DNA of 64,000 nt from Prosthecobacter sp. SYSU 5D2 (GCF_039655865.1 NZ_JBBYXL010000002.1:496001-560000), one strand, 5' to 3'. Shown: positions 17,233 through 25,752, counted from the stretch's first letter. Program-made: numbers and translations. Notes: generated by a model not told the origin, from the sequence alone.

Positions 17233-18225
17233 ATGCACAGACGCCCCTGGCTTCAAAAAGTACTCCTCATCGCCATATGCGTGTCTCTGGCCTTGTCGGG
17301 CGCATCTTCGGAACCCGCCCCCCAGCCCGCTCTCGGAGTCTATGGGGAAAACTCCATGCAGCGCGTCCTCGACTTCGAAAAATGGCTCGGCCGCCCCGTG
17401 GACCTCATCCTCTGCACCGTGGACTTCCAAAAGTGGGAAAACTACCGCTATGCCGACTGGCTCAGCCAGACCGTCTATGGCGCACGCGGCCACCGTCGCC
17501 TCGTTTATGACGTCCCCATCATCATCACCGGCGCCACCTATGCCGCCGCCCGCGCCGGGGATTACGACGCCCACTGGCAGTGCCTCGCGGATTCCATCCT
17601 CGCCAACAACCCCGGGGCAGGGGACATCGTCATCCGCCCCAGCCACGAGATGAATGGCGATTGGTTCCCCTGGGGCGTCGGCGGCTCCCGCCAGGCCATG
17701 ATCCCGGACTTCATCGCCTCCTGGCACCGCTTCCACCGCGTCTTTCGCAGCGTCAAAGGCGGCCACCGCTTCCGCTTCAGCTTCTCCACCTCCGAAGGCG
17801 CCACCGACCCCCGCCCCATGTGGCCCGGGGACGACTACGTGGACATCGTCGGCCACGACCTCTACTGGAAGCCCAAGTCCATGGGCGGCGAAGGCTGGGA
17901 GACCGACGACCCCCAGGAAGCCTGGGCCCTCCGTATCCGTACCGATGGCACCGGCTACAACGCCTGGAACCTCGCCGGCATGCACGCCTTCGCCCGCGCC
18001 CATGGCAAACCGTTTCAAATAGACGAATGGGGCGTCTGGGGTCCCCGCTCCGCCCCCTTCATCCAGTCCCTCGCCGCCTGGATCAAAGCCAACCACATCC
18101 CCTCCCACACCTACTGGGATTCCGATGCCGCCTACCCCGGCCAGCTCTCCACCCGCCCAAAAGAATTGCCCGCCCCCACCGCCGCCTTCCAGCAAGCCTT
18201 CGGTAAAAAACCAAGCGAGCAATAA
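17233..18225 (+). CDS. Secreted GH26 family glycoside hydrolase (beta-mannanase-like)
   Basis: A 330-residue secreted (beta/alpha)8-barrel glycanase. The signal peptide is residues 1-26 (VLLIAICVSLALSGASS). The acid/base glutamate E139 lies in RPSHEMNGDWFPW, which matches the GH26 motif 'R..HE.NG.W..W'. The nucleophile E265 lies in PFQIDEWGVWG. SASWHRFHRVFR-type helices and DYVDIVGHDLYW complete the clan GH-A pattern. GH26 members act on beta-mannan or mixed-linkage glucans; which one cannot be told. The final 15 codons contain the 29-bp sequence repeated upstream of the gene, and the SUKH gene starts 2 bases after its stop. Strong use of C-ending codons contrasts with the AT-rich gene that follows. 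Confidence 0.87.
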   Translation: MHRRPWLQKVLLIAICVSLALSGASSEPAPQPALGVYGENSMQRVLDFEKWLGRPVDLILCTVDFQKWENYRYADWLSQTVYGARGHRRLVYDVPIIITGATYAAARAGDYDAHWQCLADSILANNPGAGDIVIRPSHEMNGDWFPWGVGGSRQAMIPDFIASWHRFHRVFRSVKGGHRFRFSFSTSEGATDPRPMWPGDDYVDIVGHDLYWKPKSMGGEGWETDDPQEAWALRIRTDGTGYNAWNLAGMHAFARAHGKPFQIDEWGVWGPRSAPFIQSLAAWIKANHIPSHTYWDSDAAYPGQLSTRPKELPAPTAAFQQAFGKKPSEQ

Positions 18226-18226
18226 T

Positions 18227-18673
18227 ATGACATTTGAATTCTGGTTCCCGAACCCTCCCGTTGAGGAGTCAGTAATCATGAGTTTTGAGACCTTTGTGGG
18301 ATGTAAACTCCCCGACAGCTACAGGGAGTTCTTGGCGCTCTCCAATGGTGGGGAGAAGCCCAAACTGGAAAACTTTACCGTCCTCGAAACTGGAGAACGA
18401 ACAATGCTATCCACCCTTTATTCGTTAGCTCCAGATGGCAAAGGGGAGTTGTTCGACGAATATCTGGCTTTAAGGCAGGAAATACCAGCAGATTTGATAT
18501 CCATAGGCCATGATATTGGCGGCAATAAGTTATGTTTAGCGATTCAAGGAAGCGAACGTGGCAAGCTCCTTTTTTATGATCACGAGTTAAGGTCATTCAA
18601 TCGAAAAAGTACCCGCAAAAATTTCAATGTGTGCGCGAATTCGTTTGTCGATTTTTTGCAGGGTTTAAACTAA
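18227..18673 (+). CDS. SMI1/KNR4 (SUKH) family protein
   Basis: A 148-residue cytoplasmic protein. SUKH members are best known as immunity proteins against polymorphic toxins, though many are orphans. Family features are the helix LPDSYREFLALSNGGEKP near 28-45, the strand LETGERTMLSTLYSLAP, the segment DLISIGHDIGGNKLCLAIQG near 95-114, RGKLLFYDHE, and NSFVDFLQGLN at the end. The ATG at 18227 lies one base after the GH26 stop; the frame extends 34 codons further upstream inside the GH26 3' end, but those residues are Pro-rich shadow sequence. Base composition is visibly more AT-rich than that of the GH26 gene, a sign of separate origin. No toxin gene is adjacent. Confidence 0.82.
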   Translation: MTFEFWFPNPPVEESVIMSFETFVGCKLPDSYREFLALSNGGEKPKLENFTVLETGERTMLSTLYSLAPDGKGELFDEYLALRQEIPADLISIGHDIGGNKLCLAIQGSERGKLLFYDHELRSFNRKSTRKNFNVCANSFVDFLQGLN

Positions 18674-18737
18674 TAACAGTGCTGGCCAAATCCGGTCAAT
18701 CATCGCTGCCCTCAGCTTACCCAAGCCACCGGTGCAA

Positions 18738-18882
18738 CCAAGGTGTGAGGGCATCTTGCCCTCAGCCTCCCCCAACAAGCCCAAAGGGCTTCCGTCCCCA
18801 AGCCCAGGGTTGGCACAACCCTGGGACCCCATGCCCCGGATCCACCCTCAATGCCAACCCCAACCGGGGTTGCGTCGGTTAC
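18738..18882. repeat. Intergenic hairpin repeat, copy 2
   Basis: Diverged second copy of the element at 17042-17180. Its hairpins are GAGGGCA-TCT-TGCCCTC at 18747-18763 and CAGGGTTG-GCA-CAACCCTG at 18805-18823, with AAAGGGCTTCCGTCCCC between. It ends GCGTCGGTTA like copy 1 (GTGTCGGTTA). The two copies lie in the same orientation and flank the GH26-SUKH pair. Confidence 0.8.
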
Positions 18883-19111
18883 ACGCCGCCCCTCGATTGC
18901 CCCTGCATTATAACGGTCTTCTCTTACGCCAAGTGCCGCAACGCCTTTTGACGGTCGAGGATGGCAGGGGGAGCGGGAGTTTTAACGCTGCGCCTAGTCG
19001 GAGCGGGTGATTTACGTGCTGAATATCAATGCTTTAAGAGGTTGGTATTATAATTGCCTGGCAATTTTTTCTCCGGCAATGCCATGAGCGTAACCATCTG
19101 GAATGGCCAAT
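18883..19111. other. Non-coding stretch between repeat copy 2 and the SLATT gene
   Basis: No convincing gene. The right half is AT-rich and contains a short palindrome, ATTGCC-T-GGCAAT, followed by a T-run near 19053-19072, just past the 3' end of the minus-strand SLATT gene. It is too tight to be a normal terminator hairpin. Short open frames here are the repeat read through and are not supported. Confidence 0.4.
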
Positions 19112-19798
19112 TCAATTACTGGCTAAAGGAATTGATTGAGGCCATGTAAGCCAAGCAAAAACGGCAAAGGCCACAGGAGGCAGTCCCATGCAAAGATAAT
19201 AATATGAATAATGGCATAGAATAAGTCTAGCTTTAATTTGCAAGACATTTACTATAGTTAGATTGTGATCTTCATAGGAAGGTTTAGATGCCTTAAAAGA
19301 TTCAAAATCGATATCTTCGTGGTTATCTGATCGACGTAGTATTTCATCATATTGGTCTGAGAGTAATTCAACAGCATCGAGGAAAATAGGAGACGATTTA
19401 TCTTTGTGCCTAGACTTGAGAGCACGAAGCTTTTTGTAGAGTTCAGCAATTGCGAGTCCACTTTGATGAAAGGTGTAGGTCCGAACGCTGTAATTTTGCG
19501 AGGATTCAAGCTGACTCACCACAAGAATAATGATGGATAGCGCAGAACTGATAAATAAGATTACCTGCTCCGTAGCACCCTGGGAAAATTGTGGGAGCAT
19601 CGTAGTGATAAGGGAAAAAATTATCACATAGGCCGATAAAAACGAAACAGCTCTAGACGAAAGATTGTATTTCTTTTGGCACCGTGCCGCAGCGTTGAAC
19701 CTGCTTTTATAGGTGGACCAAAGCTTGTAGTTCAGTTCGCGGTCATAGCTTCCCTGTGCATAGAGTGGTACCTTTTTGCTTTTTGGCTCTTCTGACAT
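19112..19798 (-). CDS. SLATT-domain membrane protein (SMODS/SLOG-associated 2TM type)
   Basis: A 228-residue membrane protein. The N-terminal amphipathic region YDRELNYKLWSTYKSRFNAA (18-37) followed by two closely spaced transmembrane segments, SFLSAYVIIFSLITTML (52-68) and ILFISSALSIIILVVSQLES (80-99), and a long charged helical tail (YTFHQSGLAIAELYKKLRAL) is the SLATT arrangement. SLATT proteins are proposed pore-forming effectors that accompany nucleotide-sensing or reverse-transcriptase defence modules. A third hydrophobic stretch lies near 195-222. The start at 19798 (MSEEPKSKK) is chosen over 19828 because the longer form adds a hydrophobic tag with no family match. No SMODS, SLOG or reverse-transcriptase partner is adjacent; a DUF2971 gene faces away 620 bases upstream. 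The region is AT-rich, which suggests horizontal transfer. Confidence 0.75.
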   Translation of the reverse strand: MSEEPKSKKVPLYAQGSYDRELNYKLWSTYKSRFNAAARCQKKYNLSSRAVSFLSAYVIIFSLITTMLPQFSQGATEQVILFISSALSIIILVVSQLESSQNYSVRTYTFHQSGLAIAELYKKLRALKSRHKDKSSPIFLDAVELLSDQYDEILRRSDNHEDIDFESFKASKPSYEDHNLTIVNVLQIKARLILCHYSYYYLCMGLPPVAFAVFAWLTWPQSIPLASN

Positions 19799-20418
19799 GA
19801 ATGCATAAAGGCATAAAATCATCATCATGTCTAGTATGTATTCTAAATAAAATATCGAAACAGTTATGCGGCATGCGTTCTGATGGATCCGGATTTTTAA
19901 GGGTATTCTTTGGAAAAGAGGGCGTTTTGCTGTATTAGCGACACCATGAGCGTTTCACACCACCAGTACCTGCCACCGCATAAACCACCTTCCTGCCGCC
20001 AAACCACGCTTGTGTCGATTCACCTAGAAAGACACCGTTCGCCCCCATTATTCGCATTATGTGGAGCCAGCGAACACATTCCCCTCACCCTTGCCCTCAT
20101 GACCTCCCTGCAACGTTGCATTCAGAGGCATGCCTGGAGCCCATCACTATGTCATTCTTCCCCCGAGATCTAACACTACCCAAGGCCCCATGCACAATCC
20201 GTCATCTATTAAATTTTCCGGGTTGCCATATTTAAGTCCAAACGCTATCGCTAGGAAGAATCCGGCACCTACTCAGTCAGCACTCTCGGCAAATTGGCCT
20301 GATAGAGGAACCGGAGGTATACCAGATATGTGTCCATATGACTTGGAGAACCATTGAAAATCCTCTTTTTTTAATCTGCCAAAATGATCAGTTTGCGAAG
20401 TATCATTTTGAATTTGCA
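19799..20418. other. Divergent intergenic region between SLATT and DUF2971 genes
   Basis: About 620 bases with no supported gene. It is AT-rich near both gene starts and mixed in the middle. Just upstream of the SLATT gene on the minus strand is TATTTTATTTAGAATA (around 19837-19855), a possible -10 region without a clear -35. Two short plus-strand open frames (19910-20173 and 20130-20357) have Cys/His/Pro-rich, non-protein-like composition and no ribosome-binding site. Confidence 0.45.
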
Positions 20419-21294
20419 ATGAAAGATCCACCGGATGAGCTGTATCATTACACCTCTGGCGAATCACTGCTGGCGATAATTAATTCCCAATGCCTTCTCG
20501 CAACTGAACGAACTTTCCTTAATGACCCCAAAGAGTTCCAATGGGGTCTAGGAGTTTTTGAAGAATATCTAAATGCAAGCAAGAAAAAGTATTCGTCTGG
20601 TTTTCTTGAACAAATCTCATACTCGCTTGCGGACAAGATTCAAGATGATTTGCGTATCTTTGTCGTCAGTCTTTCTGCCAGACCCGATCTTTTAAGTCAG
20701 TGGCGAGCTTATGCGGCAAATGGCACAGGTGTTTCCATTGGATTTGACGGATCGATACTTCGTGACCGCTCTGGTTTCGGGGAATACGTCATGCGCGATT
20801 TGGATCCCGATAAGATGCCTCCAGATTTTGTCTTGTGCTATCATTTACTTCCGGTTGTATACGAAACGAAAGATCAGCATAAATTATTAAAAATATTTAT
20901 TGACGCGGCACACACCTTCTGGATGGCTCTAGAAGATCAAACTGACCCCGATAGCCTTACACTATTTAGATTCATGTGTCGTTACAGGGCAAAGGAACTG
21001 CTTATAGCCTTCAAGAGTGCAACATATAAAGAAGAATCAGAGTGGCGATTGGTGGCCACAGTTCATAAAACCAGCAGTAAGATCAACTACCGGTATGGAC
21101 AATTCGGCGTTACTCCATACGTAAAGCTGAATATCAGCCGTCGCGAGGAATTACCAGGCCTCAAATTGCCGATAACCAAAGTGTACGTTGGGCCAAAATC
21201 TTCAATAAAGAACAATACCTTGGGTGTTGAAATGCTATTAGCAAGTAACGGTATCCAGGCACCTCTCATCTTCTCTAATATTAATTATAGATGA
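20419..21294 (+). CDS. DUF2971 domain protein
   Basis: About 291 residues, cytoplasmic. The N-terminus DELYHYTSGESLLAIINSQC followed by LLATERTFLNDPKEFQWG fits the DUF2971 signature (LYHYT.......L.S....LNDP.EF). The central RPDLLSQWRAYAANGTGVS then GFD matches its 'W..Ya....GvciGFd' block, and YKEESEWRLV the C-terminal one. The function of this family is not established; members are frequent in accessory and phage-defence regions. The ATG at 20419 puts the conserved LYHYTS at residue 8; the frame is open to 20338, where an alternative ATG would add 27 residues. Base use is AT-rich like the SLATT gene and unlike the flanking operons. It is transcribed away from the SLATT gene. Confidence 0.85.
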   Translation: MKDPPDELYHYTSGESLLAIINSQCLLATERTFLNDPKEFQWGLGVFEEYLNASKKKYSSGFLEQISYSLADKIQDDLRIFVVSLSARPDLLSQWRAYAANGTGVSIGFDGSILRDRSGFGEYVMRDLDPDKMPPDFVLCYHLLPVVYETKDQHKLLKIFIDAAHTFWMALEDQTDPDSLTLFRFMCRYRAKELLIAFKSATYKEESEWRLVATVHKTSSKINYRYGQFGVTPYVKLNISRREELPGLKLPITKVYVGPKSSIKNNTLGVEMLLASNGIQAPLIFSNINYR

Positions 21295-21441
21295 AACTCT
21301 ATAAGGCGGGGAAACGGTCAGAAAAACATGCCGCCAGCCAGGCTATCAATTTTCACGGCCTAAAGTATTGAACGTCAGTAATATATATCTGTAATGCCAG
21401 CCGCAGGAAGAAGCGAGTCTTGTTGTCAGCAAACAAATTTC

Positions 21442-21455
21442 GGTGAGATCTCACC
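21442..21455. promoter_or_regulatory. 14-bp perfect palindrome
   Basis: GGTGAGATCTCACC is its own reverse complement. It could be an operator for a dimeric regulator. It is the first of three palindromes within 111 bases. Confidence 0.4.
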
Positions 21456-21466
21456 CTCTGCATTTG

Positions 21467-21485
21467 GTCCAACAGGCTGTTGGAC
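21467..21485. promoter_or_regulatory. 19-bp palindrome with one-base centre
   Basis: GTCCAACAG-G-CTGTTGGAC has perfect 9-bp arms around a single base. It is too tight for an RNA hairpin but typical of protein-binding sites or mobile-element ends. Confidence 0.42.
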
Positions 21486-21533
21486 AATTGAGATCGGGGG
21501 CCCAGACTTCGCAATGGGCATCCCTGAGCAATT

Positions 21534-21552
21534 GTGCAAGCGCCGCTTGCAC
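21534..21552. promoter_or_regulatory. Second 19-bp palindrome with one-base centre
   Basis: GTGCAAGCG-C-CGCTTGCAC has the same geometry as the palindrome at 21467-21485 (9-bp arms, one central base) but a different sequence. The start-to-start spacing is 67 bases. Confidence 0.42.
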
Positions 21553-21938
21553 TAATTCCTTATTCCTCATGCCTTGACGAACGTCCGACCCAACCAGAGT
21601 CCCATGGCAGTCAAACCAAGTCTACCCCAGTCAAGTTCCAGCAGACACCCACCCCCGTCTTTCTTCGCCACTTGTCCCAAGTCCCCAAATCCGCCCCTTG
21701 GCATCCCCACCGCCACCCCCGATCTTCCTCCGCCCCTGGAACCGCCTTCGCAAGAAGGTGGTCCCCTCCGTAGCTGCGCTCCCCAGAGCGTGGCCGATCC
21801 TTCTCCGTTCCCCAACCACCGCAAACAACGGCCAACCATCGCCATCAACCGCAAACCCAGTCCTGGCCCTCTTCTCCCTGCAATAAACCCCCACCCACGC
21901 GCGTATTGTCCCTGTCCCCTCATTCCTTCTCACCCCCT

Positions 21939-23210
21939 ATGAACCGCCGCCGTTTTATTCTTCAGTCCCTGGGCGCCTCGCTGGCGCTGCCGGGCATGCC
22001 TTCCTTGATGGCCAAATCCGTGGGCGGAAACTCGGCACTGCAGGCAGCCAAGGGAGCCGGGGCAGGGGCGCAGCGGTTTGTGGCGATTGGCAATCTGCTG
22101 GGCTACCAGGTCAAATCCCTTTTCCCCACCACCACCGGGCGGAACTATGAGAAGACCACGCTGCTGGAGCCGCTCTGGGAAAACCGCAACCACATGACCG
22201 TCTTCAAGGGCCTGGACCACGGGGTCAAAGGCGGGCACTTCGCCGTGCATTCCTTCCTTTCCGGCGTCCTGAACTCCGAGGCGCAGAACCGCCCGGACGG
22301 CAATGTCAGCATTGACCAGTTCATCGCCGACGAAGTCGGTTTCCAGACGCGCTTCCCCTCCCTGACCGTCGGGTCCGAAGGCGGCATCCACGGCGGCTGC
22401 CAGATCGCCTGGACCAAATCCGGCGTGCGAGTGCCACCCATCACCGGGCCGGCAGAACTGTTTGAGCGGCTGTTCATCAGCGACACCAAAGAGCGCCAGG
22501 CGCGCCGGGTGCAGGAAAACCAGGTACAGGCCTCCATTTTGGACTCGGTGCTGGAAGGTGCCAACCGCCTTTCCCGCCAGGTGAACCAGGAGGACAAGGA
22601 CAAGCTGGACGAATACCTCACCTCCGTCCGCGATGTGGAGAAGCGCCTGGAACTGCGCAAGCGCTGGGCCGATCAGCCCAAACCCGAAGCCCCCTTTCCC
22701 AAACCGGCCAACAAAAACCCGGTGCAGGACCTGCCGATGCTCTATGAGCTGATCGCCCTGGCGTTGCAGACGGATTCCACCCGCATCGCCACCCTGGAGA
22801 TCGGCGGCGACTTCCTGCCGCAGGACCTCGGCATTGACAAATCCTACCACGGCCTGTCCCACCACAGCAACGATCCGGAGGCCATCGCCCACCTGATCAC
22901 CCTGGAAAAATACCAGGTGGAGCAGTTTAACAAATTCATCACCCGCCTGTCCAAAATGCTGGATGGCGACAAAACGCTTCTGGATTCCACCGCCGTGCTT
23001 TTCGGCAGCGGCATGAGCGATGCGAACTCCCATAAAAACTCCGACCTGCCCATCATCCTGGCCGGCGGCGGATACAAGCATGGCGAATTCCGCGAGGTGC
23101 CACGCGAGGGCATCAACAAGGTCCCGCTCTGCAACCTATACGTGGACATCGCCCAGCGCATGGGCGTGGAGACGGATACCTTTGGCAGCAGCACCGGCCG
23201 TTTCTCCTGA
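21939..23210 (+). CDS. DUF1552 domain protein, twin-arginine exported
   Basis: About 423 residues. DUF1552 proteins are exported partners of Planctomycete-type cytochrome proteins; their biochemical role is unknown. The start at 21939 gives MNRRRFILQSLGASLALPGM, with an RR-x-F twin-arginine export signal; the earlier GTG/ATG frame start at 21906 would bury it. Family stretches are FKGLDHGVKGGHFAVHSFLS, GSEGGIHGGCQIAW, LALQTDSTRIATLEIGGDFL, YHGLSHHSNDPEAI and FGSGMSDANSHKNSDLPIIL, several of them His/Asp-rich as if metal-binding. The stop codon overlaps the ATG of the next gene by one base (TGATG), so the two are translationally coupled. The palindromes upstream may regulate the pair. Confidence 0.9.
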   Translation: MNRRRFILQSLGASLALPGMPSLMAKSVGGNSALQAAKGAGAGAQRFVAIGNLLGYQVKSLFPTTTGRNYEKTTLLEPLWENRNHMTVFKGLDHGVKGGHFAVHSFLSGVLNSEAQNRPDGNVSIDQFIADEVGFQTRFPSLTVGSEGGIHGGCQIAWTKSGVRVPPITGPAELFERLFISDTKERQARRVQENQVQASILDSVLEGANRLSRQVNQEDKDKLDEYLTSVRDVEKRLELRKRWADQPKPEAPFPKPANKNPVQDLPMLYELIALALQTDSTRIATLEIGGDFLPQDLGIDKSYHGLSHHSNDPEAIAHLITLEKYQVEQFNKFITRLSKMLDGDKTLLDSTAVLFGSGMSDANSHKNSDLPIILAGGGYKHGEFREVPREGINKVPLCNLYVDIAQRMGVETDTFGSSTGRFS

Positions 23211-25744
23211 TGCGCACGCAGGCCCTTTTCCGGTCCAGTTTCGCCCTCAGTCTGGCGGCCACGGTTTTAAACGTGACCGCCCCGATTCAGGTGCAGGCAC
23301 AAGCTCAGGCCAATGGACACGCACCGCCAGAGGCCAAGCTCGTCCAGCAGTTCATGGGCCGCTACTGCCTGGAATGCCACGATGCCGATGTGCAGAAAGG
23401 TGACCGCGAGTTTGAAAAATTTGCCCTGCCGCTGAAGAGCGAGGCCGACCTGATTGACGCCAAGGAGATCATTGACCAGCTCACTCTGAAGGAGATGCCC
23501 CCGAAGAAGGCCGACCAGCCAACGGAGGAGGAGCGCTTGGCTGTGCTGCGCGCCCTGCGCGAAGGCACCGTCGCCGCGCGCGGCGTCATCGAGAGCTCCG
23601 GCGGCCGCACCGTCATGCGCCGCCTGTCCAGCCGCGAGTATGAGAATACCCTGGCGACCCTCTTTGGCCGCCGCGTGGATACCCTGGGCCTAACGGGGGA
23701 TTTCCCCAAGGAGAAAACCAGCCGCCACATGGACACCATCGGCCAGTCCCTGGTGACGTCCGGATTCCTGGTGGACCAGTATTTCCAGGCCGCTAACCGG
23801 CTGGTCGAGATGCGCCTGGGCAAGCCGGAGATGGAACCGAAGAAGTGGCAGTTTAACAAAAACTTCGTCCAGTATGAGGAACTGAGCGGACCGCATAAAG
23901 CCGCCTTTAAATACCGCTATCTGAACATCTACGAGCAGCCGAATACGGATACCCGACAGGGCGGATACGGCCACATTGAGGACTTCCTGAAAGGCGTGCC
24001 TGTCTCCGGTTTATACGACATCGAGGTCGAGGCCACCGCGATGCATCGCAACACCAAATTTGACCATGAGATTTTCGGTATAGATTTCTCGGAGCCCTTT
24101 ATACTCGGCGTCGTGCCGGGCGATGTCACACGCGGCCACATCCACTATCCGCAGACCATCGAGCCCCTGCTGGCCAGCAGCGTCGTGCCGGATATGAAGC
24201 CCACCTGGCTGAAATTTCGCGTCTGGCTGGAGGCCGGGCAGACCCCGCGTTTCATCTTCCCGAACGGCCCCTATGAATCCCGCGCCTCCGTGGTGACGCT
24301 GAACAAGAAGTATAAAAAAGAGTTCAACCTCCCCGCCGGCACCTCCGGCGTCAGCCGCACCCACCTGCTGCGCGACTGGGATCTGCCGCACATCCGCATC
24401 AGCGAGGTGAAGATCCAGGGCCCCATGCCAGAGAAAGGCGGCAGTGCAGAAGAGCGCGCCGTTTTTGGCAAAGAAGGTTTCCAGCCCGAGCGCGCGCTGG
24501 AGCAGCTTTATACCTTCGCCGGCAAAGCCTTCCGCCGCCCCCTGACCGACGCCGACCGCCAGCCCATCCAGGTATTCTATGAGAAGCGCCTCGCTGAAAA
24601 AGCCACCCCGCGCCAGGCAGCGCTGGATGCCGTGAAGCTCATCCTCTGCTCGCCCTCCTTCCTGTATTTTAGCGAGATCACCGACGAATCTGATCCCGCC
24701 CTCGGCGCCTACGATCTCGCCTCGCGCCTCTCCTATGCCCTCTGGGCCGCCCCACCCGATGCCGAGCTGCTCGCCTCCGCCAAGTCCGGCAAGCTGACTC
24801 AAAAAGACGAGCTGACCAAGCAGGTCCAGCGCATGATCGCCGATGATCGCATCAGCGGCTTTGTTGACGGTTTTCTCGATAGCTGGCTCAACCTCCGCGA
24901 CCTCGGCAGCATGCCCCCACCGCGCGAAACCAACCGCGGATACTATGCCGAGGACCTGCCCACCTCCATGAAAGCCGAGGCGCGTCTCTTCTTCCGCGAC
25001 CTGCTGAAAACCAATGGCTCCGTCGCCCAGTTCCTGGATGCCGACTATACCTTTGTGGACAAAAAACTGGCCAAGCTATACGATCTGCCCGAGCAGAAGA
25101 CCCTGCGCCTGGAGGATGGATTCCAAAAGGTCAGCCTCAAAGGCAACAAGCATCGCGGCGGCCTCATGGGCATGGCCGGCATACTCACTGTCAGCGCCAA
25201 CGGCGTCGAGACCTCCCCCGTGACCCGTGGCGTATGGGTCAGCGAAAACATTCTCGGCATCCAACCCCCCCCGCCGCCGGATGAAGTGCCCGCCATCGAA
25301 GCCGACATCTCCGGTGCCACCACCATCCGCGAGCGCCTCGCCAAACACAGCACCGACAAGACCTGCGCCGAATGCCATCGCAAGATTGACCCCCTCGGTT
25401 TCAGCCTCGAAACCTTCGACCCCATCGGCCGCTGGCGCAGCAGCTATCCGAAGCCAAAGAACGGCAAGAAGCCCGCCCCCAAAGTAGACTCCTCCGGCGA
25501 ATTCCCCTCCGGCGAGACGTATACCGACTTCGCCGGCTTCAAGAACATCCTCCTCGAAACCCGCGAAGAGCTTTTCACCCGTCATCTCATCCGCCAGGTG
25601 CTCACCTACAGCACCGGCCGCCACATGGAACCCGCCGATGACTTCGAACTCGATGAAATCCACATCGCCGTGAAGAAGAACCAGCTCGGCCTGCACACCC
25701 TGATGCTGCAATGCCTCACCAGCGAAATTTTCCGGTCACGGTGA
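23210..25744 (+). CDS. DUF1592 domain protein with cytochrome c-type CxxCH motifs
   Basis: An 844-residue exported protein of the Planctomycetes/Verrucomicrobia DUF1587-DUF1592-DUF1588-DUF1585 family. A hydrophobic signal covers residues 10-30. The first haem-binding motif C53-L-E-C-H lies in GRYCLECHDADVQ within a PSCyt1-like cytochrome domain. DUF1587 follows near 135-200 (LSSREYENTLATLFG). DUF1592/1588 occupy about 430-700, with YTFAGKAFRRPLTDADR, YDLASRLSYALWAAPPD and HRGGLMGMAGILTVSANG. A second CxxCH (KTCAECHRKIDPLGFSLE) lies near residue 718, and DUF1585 closes the protein (LIRQVLTYSTGRHMEPAD). The family probably handles electrons or extracellular substrates, but no reaction is proven. 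It forms an operon with the DUF1552 gene and ends 9 bases before convergent thiS. Confidence 0.9.
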   Translation: MRTQALFRSSFALSLAATVLNVTAPIQVQAQAQANGHAPPEAKLVQQFMGRYCLECHDADVQKGDREFEKFALPLKSEADLIDAKEIIDQLTLKEMPPKKADQPTEEERLAVLRALREGTVAARGVIESSGGRTVMRRLSSREYENTLATLFGRRVDTLGLTGDFPKEKTSRHMDTIGQSLVTSGFLVDQYFQAANRLVEMRLGKPEMEPKKWQFNKNFVQYEELSGPHKAAFKYRYLNIYEQPNTDTRQGGYGHIEDFLKGVPVSGLYDIEVEATAMHRNTKFDHEIFGIDFSEPFILGVVPGDVTRGHIHYPQTIEPLLASSVVPDMKPTWLKFRVWLEAGQTPRFIFPNGPYESRASVVTLNKKYKKEFNLPAGTSGVSRTHLLRDWDLPHIRISEVKIQGPMPEKGGSAEERAVFGKEGFQPERALEQLYTFAGKAFRRPLTDADRQPIQVFYEKRLAEKATPRQAALDAVKLILCSPSFLYFSEITDESDPALGAYDLASRLSYALWAAPPDAELLASAKSGKLTQKDELTKQVQRMIADDRISGFVDGFLDSWLNLRDLGSMPPPRETNRGYYAEDLPTSMKAEARLFFRDLLKTNGSVAQFLDADYTFVDKKLAKLYDLPEQKTLRLEDGFQKVSLKGNKHRGGLMGMAGILTVSANGVETSPVTRGVWVSENILGIQPPPPPDEVPAIEADISGATTIRERLAKHSTDKTCAECHRKIDPLGFSLETFDPIGRWRSSYPKPKNGKKPAPKVDSSGEFPSGETYTDFAGFKNILLETREELFTRHLIRQVLTYSTGRHMEPADDFELDEIHIAVKKNQLGLHTLMLQCLTSEIFRSR

Positions 25745-25752
25745 TCCGTTAA

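Larger units (their letters stand above)
21295..21938. other. Intergenic region with a palindrome cluster upstream of the DUF1552 gene
   Basis: About 640 bases without a supported gene. The left part is AT-rich; 21550-21900 is C-rich on the plus strand and yields only low-complexity Pro/Ser open frames on both strands. Three perfect palindromes lie within 21442-21552 and are listed separately. It marks the switch from the AT-rich accessory stretch back to the GC-rich core. Confidence 0.5.

Noticed and set aside
17197-18279. 360-residue minus-strand open frame
   Set aside because: Antisense to the GH26 gene; Gly/Val/Asp-rich shadow frame.
19910-20357. Two short plus-strand open frames between the SLATT and DUF2971 genes
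   Set aside because: Cys/His/Pro-rich composition, no ribosome-binding site and no family resemblance. A very small toxin or leader peptide cannot be fully excluded.
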